Positions 45,285 through 53,256 of a stretch of 64,000 bases of DNA are shown here, piece by piece (the first letter of the stretch is position 1; each line of letters begins with the position of its first letter). Source of the stretch: GCA-2731375 sp002731375. GTDB taxonomy: Bacteria; Pseudomonadota; Alphaproteobacteria; GCA-2731375. The notes under the pieces are model-generated. The model saw only the letters and a program-made list of their open reading frames with translations, was not told the origin of the DNA and ran no database searches. The stretch spans positions 13,877 to 77,876 of the forward strand of contig JASMDX010000034.1 of assembly GCA_030752605.1 (NCBI GenBank). Reading direction: 5' to 3'. The position numbers and the translations under genes were made by a program.

Positions 45285-45837
45285 GGTCAGGTGTCGATTT
45301 TGCTCTCAGATTGTCGCCTGGTTCGTATGCTGAAGGATAGCGGCAAATCTTGGCGCCAGGTACACATAGTTGCTGCCCCGCCACATTGCCCCCCACGAAT
45401 TCTTCCAGAAATCGCCGCGTGCCGGTCTAACCGCCGCCCATCGGGACACGCATTTTGCTTCGCTGGGCGGACTGGCGCCGGGTCAAGTCATCACGCTGCG
45501 CCGGGTCGATGGGTGCGGCATCGTTTCCGCATAACCAAAGGACGGATCATGGATGCCCGAATGGCGCGTCCGAATGTCCGGAGCAGGCCGCCGCGCTTGG
45601 CCCTGGTCACCTGCTGGCCTCTTGATAGCCCGGTCCCGGGTGGGCCATTGCGCTTCGTGCTTTTTGCCGATCTCATAGCAACTTCGTGCCAACATCACCA
45701 GAACACCATTCCAACAGGTTTGCGCCAACATTCCCGAACACAAAATCGTCACAATTGGGTCCTTGAACCGTCATCATTCCAGAACAATATTAGACTGAAA
45801 TGCATCCTGGGGACCCGGGCGAGGGAGGAAAAGGCAG
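45285..45837. other. Spacer with IS21-like end repeats
   Basis: About 550 bases without a convincing gene; open frames here have no recognisable product or ribosome binding site. Three related ~22-base repeats lie at 45684-45706, 45720-45741 and 45765-45787 (separate entry). The rest is unremarkable GC-rich sequence, possibly decayed coding DNA. Confidence 0.55.
45684..45787 (-). repeat. Three imperfect direct repeats, possible IS21-family element end
   Basis: Read on the minus strand the units are GTGTTCTGGTGATGTTGGCA (45706 downwards), GTGTTCGGGAATGTTGGCGC (45741 downwards) and TTGTTCTGGAATGATGACGG (45787 downwards). They share the pattern xTGTTCxGGxxATGxTGxC, at spacings of about 35 and 46 bases. 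Multiple ~20-base terminal repeats of this kind are a feature of IS21-type insertion sequence ends. No istA or istB gene is present, so if the reading is right this is a remnant. Confidence 0.4.
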
Positions 45838-46089
45838 ATGAGGATCTATCGCTATTCGGCGCGGGCCGCCCAATTTGATCGGGATGCTTTGTTCCCGGCG
45901 GTTCTGGCCGGCCTGTTGGGCCTGTGGGCTTTGATCGCCATGGCCGTTGACTGTAATCCGAAATTGTTGACCGAGGGCAAAAATCAAGCCGCGGCGTCCT
46001 ATGTCCCCTGCGAACCGACTGAAGCCAGGGCGCCGGGAAAGCTGCTGCGTTGCACGCTTGCGACCGCTACGAAGCCCAGGGATATTTAG
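45838..46089 (+). CDS. Small single-span membrane protein, unknown function
   Basis: An 83-residue frame with GGAGG nine bases before the ATG. Residues 1-17 are basic and polar, residues 20-37 (FPAVLAGLLGLWALIAMAV) form one hydrophobic span, and the remainder contains two cysteines (DCNPKLLTEGKN, YVPCEPTEARAPGKLLRC). It ends three bases before the SIMPL-domain gene, so the two are probably co-transcribed. I do not recognise the family. Confidence 0.5.
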   Translation: MRIYRYSARAAQFDRDALFPAVLAGLLGLWALIAMAVDCNPKLLTEGKNQAAASYVPCEPTEARAPGKLLRCTLATATKPRDI

Positions 46090-46092
46090 AGC

Positions 46093-46818
46093 ATGCGCCT
46101 CCGAATTCTGCTGCTGGGCCTAATTCTTGGCCTGATCGCGGCACCGGCGTGGGCCGGCGAGAGTCCCCGGCACGGTGCACATCACAATTATGCCATGGGG
46201 CGCAGCATCGCCGTCCAGGGCCTGGGCGTGGTCAGTGTGCGGCCCGACGTCGCGGTCATTCAGGCCGGTGTCACGACCCAGGCGGCTAGCGCCAAGGCGG
46301 CCTTGGCCGAGCATCACAAGGTGATGTCCAATCTGTTGGTGGAATTGGATAAATTCGGTTTGGCTGCGCGCGATGTGCAGAGCCAGCAGGTCAATCTGCG
46401 GGCCATTTATCCCCACCGTAAGAACAATCAGGACGCCGCGCCGGTGCCAAGCGCATTCCGGGCCATGGGCAATCTGCGTGTACGGTTGCGGCAGGTCGAC
46501 CGGCTGGGCGATTTGTTGGACCAGTTGACCAACGCCGGCGCCAACAGCATCTCGGGCCTGCATTTTGCCATTAGCGAACCTGGGCCCTTGCAGGACAAGG
46601 CCCGCAAGCTGGCGGTCCAGGATGCCCGCCGCCGGGCGCTGCTCTATGCGGGCGAGGCCGGCGTGCATTTGGGCGAAGTGCTGCGGATCAGGGAGGGCGG
46701 CGCCTCAGGCCCGGTCCGGGAATTCAGGGTTATGGCGGCCAGCGGTTCACAGAGCTCGACCGCGCCGGGCGAGAAGGAAATCCGCATGGCGGTTGGGGTC
46801 GTTTTCGCGATCAAATAA
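46093..46818 (+). CDS. SIMPL-domain (DUF541) periplasmic protein
   Basis: The 241-residue protein starts with a clear signal peptide (MRLRILLLGLILGLIAAPAW followed by AGE). The SIMPL/DUF541 domain is seen in ISVQG-type sequence IAVQGLGVVSVRPDVAVIQA and in the C-terminal KLAVQDARRRALLYAGEAGV. Proteins of this family are periplasmic or outer-membrane linked (BP26/OMP28-like) and of uncertain molecular role, often tied to envelope or oxidative stress. It is convergent with the HTH-ligase gene (4 bases apart). Confidence 0.88.
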   Translation: MRLRILLLGLILGLIAAPAWAGESPRHGAHHNYAMGRSIAVQGLGVVSVRPDVAVIQAGVTTQAASAKAALAEHHKVMSNLLVELDKFGLAARDVQSQQVNLRAIYPHRKNNQDAAPVPSAFRAMGNLRVRLRQVDRLGDLLDQLTNAGANSISGLHFAISEPGPLQDKARKLAVQDARRRALLYAGEAGVHLGEVLRIREGGASGPVREFRVMAASGSQSSTAPGEKEIRMAVGVVFAIK

Positions 46819-46822
46819 GCGT

Positions 46823-48766
46823 TTAGCTATCGATATTCACGGGCAGCGGTAGACGGCCCTTGATGATCTTGCGCGTCGGGGTCAAGGGCATTTCATCCAA
46901 CAGCACAAGATGCTCGGGCAGCTTGGTCTTGGCGATGCCGTGGCTCAATAGATAGTCACACAGCATATCCAATTCGATCTCCGGATCGGAAGAGACCGCG
47001 AAGCAACAGGCTCGCTCACCCAGGGCTTTGTCGGGCATGGGCACGATGGCGGATTGCGAGATGGCAGGATGGCTGTCGAGCAGATCTTCGATTTCACGGG
47101 GATTATATTTTACGCCGCCACGGTTGATGATTTCCTTGATCCGGCCCGTGATGGCGAAGTTACCGTTGCCGTCCTGGCTGGCCAGATCGCCGCTGCGGAA
47201 CCAGCCGTCGGGAGTGAAGGCGGCGGCGTTGGCATCCGGATTATCGAAATAGCCGGGAAACAGCATCGAGCCGCGAACCTGCAATTCGCCGTCCTCACCG
47301 ATCCGCGCCTCGGCGCCCGGCGCGGGCTGGCCAGCGGAAGTAGCGGAGATTTCAATGCCGTCGCCGGGCCGGCAGTACAGTCCGCCCTGGGTCTCCGTCA
47401 TGCCCCACAGCTGGGTAATCTCACAATTTGGCAGCTTGGCGGAGGCCGCCCGCGCCATATCCTCAGGCACCGCGCTACCCGAGAGTATGGCCAGTTTAAG
47501 GGTGCTACAATCATGCTTGTCAAACAGCCCCATAACCAGGCAGGCGGCCATGTGTGCCGGTGCCGCCAACAGGGCGGTGGCCCGGCCGGCCTCTATCGCT
47601 GCGGCCAGATCGGGCGGCGTGAAGTTGGGCAGCAATAGATTTGCCGCGCCGATATGGAACGACATATGCAGGGCATAAAGGCCGAATAGATGCCCGAAGG
47701 GAGGCGCCGACATGATTACATCGTCGGGTCCCAGTTGATGCGCGCCGACGCCCAGGCGGCCGTTACCCAGCATCGTGTGTGAGTTATGCGGTACCGCCTT
47801 GGGCGAGGCCGTGGTGCCGGAGGTATAAAGCAGCAACATCGGGTCCGCCGCTACGGGTTGCGGCAATCCCAGCGCATCGGCGCCGGTATCCGTTCCGGCC
47901 AGATCCGCGAAGGGCACAGCGCCCGTCACTGGTACGCCGATGGCGATCACGCTTTGTAGTTTCGGCAGGTCTAAACTCAGGGCCGCCTGGGCGGCAGGGA
48001 AACCGCCCGCATCCGCCAGACAGATCAGCGCCCGGGCCCGGCTGTGGCCCAACAAGGTTTCGAATTCCCGCTCTCTGTGCGGCATGTAGAGCGTCGTCAT
48101 CACGGCGCCCAGGCGGGCGATGGCCAGATAGCTGATGACATATTCGGCCACGTTGGGCAATTGCACCGCGATGACATCGCCCCGGCCCAGGCCAAGGCCG
48201 TGTAGGCCGCCCGCCAGGCGGTCCACTCGGGCCCATAGATCGGCGTAGCTGATCATGGTTTTGTCCTGAATGAGCAGCGCCGGCGCATCGCCGCGTTCTG
48301 CCGCATGGCGGGTGAGGAGGCCAGACAAGGTATCGTTGTTCCACCAGCCCTGTTCGCTGTAATGATGGGCCCGCCCGGGATCGAAGGCCATGGCATCGCG
48401 CAAGGCGAGGGCGTCGTCGTGATATTGAAAGCGTTCCTCATGGGGCATGAAGCGTTCCTCGCGAAAACGTTTGCCGCCGCCCAGGTCCAGCAGGCGTTGA
48501 AAGTGATTTGTGTGAAAGCGCCGCCGTTCCATCATGGTGCGGATATAAATCACCTGAATTTCACTCAGGCCGATCCGTTCGGCGATTTGGCCGTCGCTCA
48601 TGCCCCGTTCATGGCGGCTTGCCGCGATGGCGTCGAAATCCAACTCGCGGATTGGATCGCCGCGGCGGCTTTGTTTGTTGTGGCTAATCTCGAAGATCAG
48701 CTCGCCATAGCTCTCGATCATGGCGGCGGTGACGCCGATCTGCCGGCGGTTTAGACCCTGTGCCAT
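46823..48766 (-). CDS. AMP-dependent acyl-CoA ligase with N-terminal HTH-like domain
   Basis: The ~647-residue protein has two parts. Residues ~1-110 contain a helix-turn-helix-like segment (GMSDGQIAERIGLSEIQVIY) inside a helical region, ending in HEERFQYHDDALALRDAMAF. From about residue 140 it is an ANL-superfamily ligase: LLLYTSGTTASPKAVP (P-loop), ITQLWGMTETQGGLY, GWFRSGDLASQDGNGNF and the C-terminal catalytic lysine in LTPTRKIIKGRLPLP. The ligase would activate a carboxylic acid as acyl-CoA; the HTH part may sense DNA or dock a partner. The start 48766 lies one base after the stop of the Fe-S protein gene, so the two are translationally coupled. Confidence 0.82.
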   Translation of the reverse strand: MAQGLNRRQIGVTAAMIESYGELIFEISHNKQSRRGDPIRELDFDAIAASRHERGMSDGQIAERIGLSEIQVIYIRTMMERRRFHTNHFQRLLDLGGGKRFREERFMPHEERFQYHDDALALRDAMAFDPGRAHHYSEQGWWNNDTLSGLLTRHAAERGDAPALLIQDKTMISYADLWARVDRLAGGLHGLGLGRGDVIAVQLPNVAEYVISYLAIARLGAVMTTLYMPHREREFETLLGHSRARALICLADAGGFPAAQAALSLDLPKLQSVIAIGVPVTGAVPFADLAGTDTGADALGLPQPVAADPMLLLYTSGTTASPKAVPHNSHTMLGNGRLGVGAHQLGPDDVIMSAPPFGHLFGLYALHMSFHIGAANLLLPNFTPPDLAAAIEAGRATALLAAPAHMAACLVMGLFDKHDCSTLKLAILSGSAVPEDMARAASAKLPNCEITQLWGMTETQGGLYCRPGDGIEISATSAGQPAPGAEARIGEDGELQVRGSMLFPGYFDNPDANAAAFTPDGWFRSGDLASQDGNGNFAITGRIKEIINRGGVKYNPREIEDLLDSHPAISQSAIVPMPDKALGERACCFAVSSDPEIELDMLCDYLLSHGIAKTKLPEHLVLLDEMPLTPTRKIIKGRLPLPVNIDS

Positions 48767-48767
48767 G

Positions 48768-49688
48768 TCAGGCCTCCGCTTTCGCTTTAGACCGGCGAAT
48801 GGGATCGGCCAATGAGGCCTTGGTGGCGATGGGGCAGACCCGCATGCATTCAAAACACTGCGCCAGCAAGCCGCCGGAACCCACCGACATTTTGTACCAG
48901 AGCATCTTGTTGTCGGGATCGAACAGTGCTTCTTCCCGGCCCTGGCCGTCTTCCGCGGCCATGGCCCGCTCCAACAACGCGGGCACGGCCTCGTACTGTT
49001 GACTCATCTCGGCGCAGGCAGCCATGTCGTAGTGCATTTCCGCCTGCTTGCCGGCCTCGTCGATCCCACCAGAGAGGCATTGCACGGGGCAGAATTTCTG
49101 GCACGGGGTGCGCCCGGCTTGGCGGTACATGGAAACACAGGACGGCGCCGGGCATGGGTTTTGGGCCATGGGCCGGTCGGGGGGTAATTCCAGCTCGGTA
49201 AAGATCGAGGCGAAATACATGTAGCCAAATTCAGGATGCAGCAGGATATCGCCAGCCAGTGACCGCGCCCCGATGCCGGCGACTTCCGCGTGCAGTTTCA
49301 GGCTTTGCAGCGGCACGCGGGGGCCTTTTTCGTTGTCCATGTCGGGCGGGCAATAGATCGCCGGTGTCTGGTATTTGCTCTCAATGAAAAAGGCGGCGCC
49401 ATAGGAAATGGTATAGGCCCGCGTTTCGGTGGAGCCGAAATAACCCATGGCCTTGGCTGGCACAGCCCAGGCTCCCTGGGTCTGACCGCCGACGCCAAGA
49501 GAGATTACCGATTTGATCTTTGGCATGATATCCGAGGGGCGGTGGCCGGGTGGTGCGATTAGCTCCAACGCGTCCAAATCGGCCACACCAGCCGCCAGAG
49601 CACCCTTGCGCAGGCAATAGTCCAGGACCGTCTGTTTCGCTTCGGTTGCGTCGAATTTCGTCCCGTTGGCCACGTTGTATTCTCCCAT
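48768..49688 (-). CDS. Fe-S oxidoreductase related to epoxyqueuosine reductase/reductive dehalogenase
   Basis: The ~306-residue protein has a ferredoxin-like C-terminal region with cysteines in NPCPAPSCVSMYRQAGRTPC, QKFCPVQC and CFECMRVCP, enough for two [4Fe-4S] clusters. The N-terminal ~160 residues resemble the cobalamin-binding part of QueG-type proteins (IKSVISLGVGGQTQGAW, GIGARSLAGDILLHPEFG). It lacks the C-terminal HEAT repeats of true QueG, so tRNA modification is unlikely. ATG 49688 is used; a TTG at 49700 is possible. It is the first gene of a two-gene operon with the HTH-ligase. Confidence 0.78.
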   Translation of the reverse strand: MGEYNVANGTKFDATEAKQTVLDYCLRKGALAAGVADLDALELIAPPGHRPSDIMPKIKSVISLGVGGQTQGAWAVPAKAMGYFGSTETRAYTISYGAAFFIESKYQTPAIYCPPDMDNEKGPRVPLQSLKLHAEVAGIGARSLAGDILLHPEFGYMYFASIFTELELPPDRPMAQNPCPAPSCVSMYRQAGRTPCQKFCPVQCLSGGIDEAGKQAEMHYDMAACAEMSQQYEAVPALLERAMAAEDGQGREEALFDPDNKMLWYKMSVGSGGLLAQCFECMRVCPIATKASLADPIRRSKAKAEA

Positions 49689-49824
49689 ATTACCAGGCAA
49701 TCCTACGGCGCTTCGTCATGCTTGGAAAGATGAACCTAGGATAAACGGCCCTCTCAGATCCTATTCAGGCGGGCGATGGCATGGTGCGGACATTGATGAC
49801 GAAAAACCGGAATTGGAGACCGCT

Positions 49825-50336
49825 ATGAAGACCGCCAAGCCCGTTGGCCGCCGCACAACCGCTGTCACGGCAGCTCCCATTGCCGCTCTGACAGCCACCG
49901 CCATACTATTAAGTGCTTGTATCACGACCGAGGCCCCGAAACAGGGCGCGGGTACGCTCTTGGGCCGGTTGGCGGCGCCTTGGCGGGCTCGCAGGTGGGT
50001 AAGGGCCGTGGCCGGCTCGTTGCCGTGGCCGCCGGTACCATTCTGGGCGCCTTCGGCGGCGCCGAGATTGGCCGTTCGTTGGATCGGGCCGACCGTATCG
50101 CCCTGGCCAATGCCCAGGAGCAAGCCCACTTCGCACCTGTTGGCGAGACCATTGAATGGTCCAATCCCGACAACGGCCATCACGGCGAAATTCTTGCCAC
50201 CCGCGAGGGCCGGTCCAGCAGTGGACGTTATTGCTGGGAATATCAATACGGTGTGGTGATCAACGATCAGGTATAGCAAGCCTATGGCACCGCCTGCCGG
50301 CAACCTGATGGTAGTTGGCAGGTGATCGACGGTTAA
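49825..50336 (+). pseudogene. 17-kDa-antigen-like glycine-zipper lipoprotein gene, frameshifted and with in-frame stop
   Basis: The frame begins with a lipoprotein signal peptide (lipobox LLSAC in ATAILLSACITTEAP) and GGAG upstream. Shortly after GAGTLLG the glycine-zipper sequence continues only in another frame (GPVGGALAGSQVGKGRG, GTILGAFGGAEIGRSLD), consistent with one lost base near 49965. The C-terminal domain proceeds to GVVINDQV and then meets TAG at 50274. The following codons QAYGTACRQPDGSWQVIDG are the expected family ending, so a Gln codon has probably become TAG. Two independent lesions make this a broken gene of the RT0821/17-kDa surface antigen family. Confidence 0.8.
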
Positions 50337-50429
50337 TGTGTCACACAACAACATGGTGAAAATTAGTGGCCAAATCGTTTCGATTTTCGTATGAGTGTTG
50401 CAGCGTATGAATGAGGAGCCTGTGGTCCC

Positions 50430-50762
50430 GTGACGACAGTAATGGTCGCAAAATTCCAGATCGGTGATGTCGTTAAGCACCGTATCCACCCCTTTCGGGG
50501 CGTGGTGTTTGATGTGGATCCGGTCTTCGCCAATTCCGAGGAATGGCTGATGTCCATTCCTGAGAAAGTCCGACCCCGGCGCGAGCAGCCGTTCTATCAT
50601 CTGCTGGCGGAGAACGCGCAAACCACATATGTAGCCTATGTCTCGGAGCAGAATTTACTGACTGATGACAATGGCGATCCGGTGCGTCATCCGGAGGTCG
50701 ATGAGTATTTCACGGGTATCGAGGACGGCCGCTACGTCCGGCGGGATTTGCCAATAAATTAG
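50430..50762 (+). CDS. hspQ: Heat shock protein HspQ
   Basis: The 110-residue protein matches HspQ, a small specificity factor for Lon protease: AKFQIGDVVKHRIHPFRGVV, PEKVRPRREQPFYHLLAEN and LTDDNGDPVRHPEVDEYF are family blocks. The start is GTG at 50430 (GAGGAG upstream); an ATG at 50442 is an alternative. It is complete and follows the broken lipoprotein gene by about 90 bases. Confidence 0.92.
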   Translation: MTTVMVAKFQIGDVVKHRIHPFRGVVFDVDPVFANSEEWLMSIPEKVRPRREQPFYHLLAENAQTTYVAYVSEQNLLTDDNGDPVRHPEVDEYFTGIEDGRYVRRDLPIN

Positions 50763-50810
50763 GTTGTTTTCGATATTCATCGAAGCGCCGGGCCGGGGGA
50801 GCGGCACGCT

Positions 50811-52325
50811 TTAGCGCGCCTTGATTCTGACGAATAGTAGGAACGGCGCGGCGCCGAGGCAGATCAGCGCGTACAGCAGAAATGCGTTTGAATAACCGAT
50901 CATGGTGGACTGGCGGCCGACTTCGGAACTAATCGCGGCCAGACCCCGCACGGTATCAGGGTTCCAAAATCCCAGACTGGATGGGAAATCCAATATTTTA
51001 TTGAGGGGGCTGATGTGTTCGGTCAGCTCGGCGTAATTGACCTTGGAAGTCCGGACCACCGTCATCACGCTTAGGGATATAAAAATGGAGGAGCCGAAAT
51101 TGCGCAGTAAATGGAACAGCGCCGAGCCTTCCGCCAGCCTGCTGGCCGGCAGCGAGGCAAAGGTCACGACGGAAAGCGGCACCCACATCACGCCGGTGCC
51201 AATACCCTGAATAACGCCTGCCACGCCAACGGCAAGCGGCGAGACGTCGAGATTGAAACCCGACATCTGCCAGCCGCTCCAGCCGATCAGGCCCAGGCCC
51301 AGGAACAACCCCACCCTGGGGTCGAAACGGCCCATCAATGCGGCGGTGAAAAAGCCGATCACCATGCCGGCGCCGCGCATCGCCAACAGCATGCCGATCA
51401 GGGAGTCCGGATAGCCTTTCAGATTTTGCAGCATTGAGGGAAACAGTACCGTCGGCGTGACATTCAAGAGTCCGTATACGAAAACTAGGAACAGACCGAC
51501 GTTGAAGTTCCGGTCGGCGAATATCACGGGAGAGATAAACGGTTCGGGGTGGCTCATCATCTGTACTATGAAAAGATAGAACCCCACGGCCATCAATGCG
51601 GCGACGATTATTATTTCGCCGGATTCAAACCAGTATTCCCGCTCGCCCCGGTCCATCATTAACTGCAGGCAGGTCACGGCGACGGAGAGGGCCAGAAAAC
51701 CTGTCCAATCCAGGCGAAGTTTACGCTTGGGGCCTGAATCGTGAATGAAGGCCACCAGGCCGATCAAGGCCGCGACGCAGAGCGGCAGGATCAGGATAAA
51801 GATCCAGCGCCAATTGTATTCCTCCGCCAGATAGCCGCCGATCATCGGTGCGATGGCTGGTCCAATGACCACGGACATGCCGAAAATGCCCTGTGCCATC
51901 GCCCGCTGGCTGGGGGGATAGGCAGCAACAATGATGGCCTGCGACAGAGGTACCAGCGGTGCGCCGAAGATGCCCTGGCCGATCCGATACAGCAGCAATG
52001 GCGCCAAGGTGGTCGCGGTGGCGCACAGCATTGAGGACAGGCCGAAACCGATGACCGCGACGATCAAGACCCGGCGCTCGCCAAAGCGGGCGACGATCCA
52101 GCCGGTCATTGGCGTGGCGACGGCGGTGGCGACCACATTCAGCGTGATTACCCAGGAAACCTGATCCGGCGTTGCCGAAAGCGCGCCCTGTAACTGCGGC
52201 AGGGCGACGTTGACGATGGTTAGCGTCAGGGCATAGAGCATGGTGCACAGCGACATGGTCAGCAGAATGATCGCCCGCTGATAGGCTGTCCGCGCCACTA
52301 CCTCTTCGGCCGCTGTGGTACTCAT
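50811..52325 (-). CDS. DHA2-family MFS efflux pump, copy 2
   Basis: A 504-residue, fourteen-span MFS pump. It shares with copy 1 the stretch QVSWVITLNVVATAVATPMT (QVSWIITFNLVATAIATPLT in copy 1), the GPAIAPMIGGYLAEEYNWRW motif-C region and the whole plan, so the two are paralogues of a recent or ancient duplication. Inner-membrane export of toxic compounds is the default prediction. No membrane fusion protein is adjacent. The N-terminus MSTTAAEEVVARTAYQRAI is cytosolic. Confidence 0.88.
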   Translation of the reverse strand: MSTTAAEEVVARTAYQRAIILLTMSLCTMLYALTLTIVNVALPQLQGALSATPDQVSWVITLNVVATAVATPMTGWIVARFGERRVLIVAVIGFGLSSMLCATATTLAPLLLYRIGQGIFGAPLVPLSQAIIVAAYPPSQRAMAQGIFGMSVVIGPAIAPMIGGYLAEEYNWRWIFILILPLCVAALIGLVAFIHDSGPKRKLRLDWTGFLALSVAVTCLQLMMDRGEREYWFESGEIIIVAALMAVGFYLFIVQMMSHPEPFISPVIFADRNFNVGLFLVFVYGLLNVTPTVLFPSMLQNLKGYPDSLIGMLLAMRGAGMVIGFFTAALMGRFDPRVGLFLGLGLIGWSGWQMSGFNLDVSPLAVGVAGVIQGIGTGVMWVPLSVVTFASLPASRLAEGSALFHLLRNFGSSIFISLSVMTVVRTSKVNYAELTEHISPLNKILDFPSSLGFWNPDTVRGLAAISSEVGRQSTMIGYSNAFLLYALICLGAAPFLLFVRIKAR

Positions 52326-52557
52326 ACTTGAGGCTATCGTCTTTTCATGATCGTTTGGCGGCGCTCTGACCGCTGTTTAGTCCGAGCGGCTTGTGTTGCC
52401 CTCGTCCATCACTAACTGCGTGAGAACCGGCTGTTCCGGGGATCAGAGTAGCGGCTTGGCTTTGCCATGGCAATCAGACGCCAAGCGGCGCCGGCGCGAT
52501 AACGGACGATGGGTAAACGACGGTTTGCACCGCGACATGGTCAAGAACGAAAACGCT

Positions 52558-53049
52558 CTAGTTGAAGGTGGCTTTTACCAATTGGTAGTAGGGCCAGCCG
52601 GCCAGAACAGTTTGGACCACCTTGGTGACGATGGAACTGCCTGTTATGGGCTCTTCCAACTGGTGCTCTGCCCAATGACGAAAGCGGCCCCGTTCCGTTA
52701 ACACGTATTTGCCAGCGGGCAGTTCCTTGGACGGGCCATGGAGCTGTTTCAAATACGACCGCCAGGCGCTGTTTTCAATAGTGAAGGGCAGGGGCCCAAG
52801 GTCCGTGGGCAGTTCCAGAAAAATCTTGGATCCACGCTCCAAGATCTGGCAGAAAATGGCCATGCCTTGCCAGTCGAAACGAAAAGCAATGGGCAGATTG
52901 GCGGACATGTCGCCGATGGCCGAGCCGGCCTTGTCCTGGGCTTCATTCAGATTGGAATAATTCGCCGCGTCGTTCTCGGCATGCATGTCCGGCATCGCGG
53001 CCGCCATGTTCCAATCTTCCGAAAAGTCTTCCTGATAATCCACCGGCAT
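52558..53049 (-). CDS. Hypothetical protein (163 aa)
   Basis: I do not recognise the family. The first ~45 residues are acidic and probably flexible (DFSEDWNMAAAMPDMHAEND). The rest looks like one compact alpha/beta domain with IAFRFDWQGMAIFCQILERG, KIFLELPTDLGPLPFTIENS and a Lys/Arg-rich C-terminus (GSSIVTKVVQTVLAGWPYYQ). There is no signal peptide, no membrane span and no cysteine pair. Neighbouring genes give no clear hint. About 230 bases on one side and 200 on the other are non-coding, and I see no strong terminator. Confidence 0.6.
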   Translation of the reverse strand: MPVDYQEDFSEDWNMAAAMPDMHAENDAANYSNLNEAQDKAGSAIGDMSANLPIAFRFDWQGMAIFCQILERGSKIFLELPTDLGPLPFTIENSAWRSYLKQLHGPSKELPAGKYVLTERGRFRHWAEHQLEEPITGSSIVTKVVQTVLAGWPYYQLVKATFN

Positions 53050-53256
53050 AGACCCGCTCTCCGTTATCTCGGCGATTACAACGCGATGGAGTTAACTTCA
53101 TGTAAACGAAACGCTTTTTAGCGCCTACTTTTCCCCAAAGCGGGCCATTAAGAGGTTTGCGACGTACGCATGGGTTTCTAATTGCCCAGTTTGATACTAC
53201 ATATCTCTCTAATGGCGCAGTGGCGTGGCGCATTTGATTTGGGATGAAGGATTAAC

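Noticed and set aside
45249..45878. A 209-codon plus-strand open frame
   Set aside because: It has no ribosome binding site, no recognisable domain, a composition rich in Arg, His and Pro, and overlaps the repeat cluster and the start of the better supported 83-residue gene.
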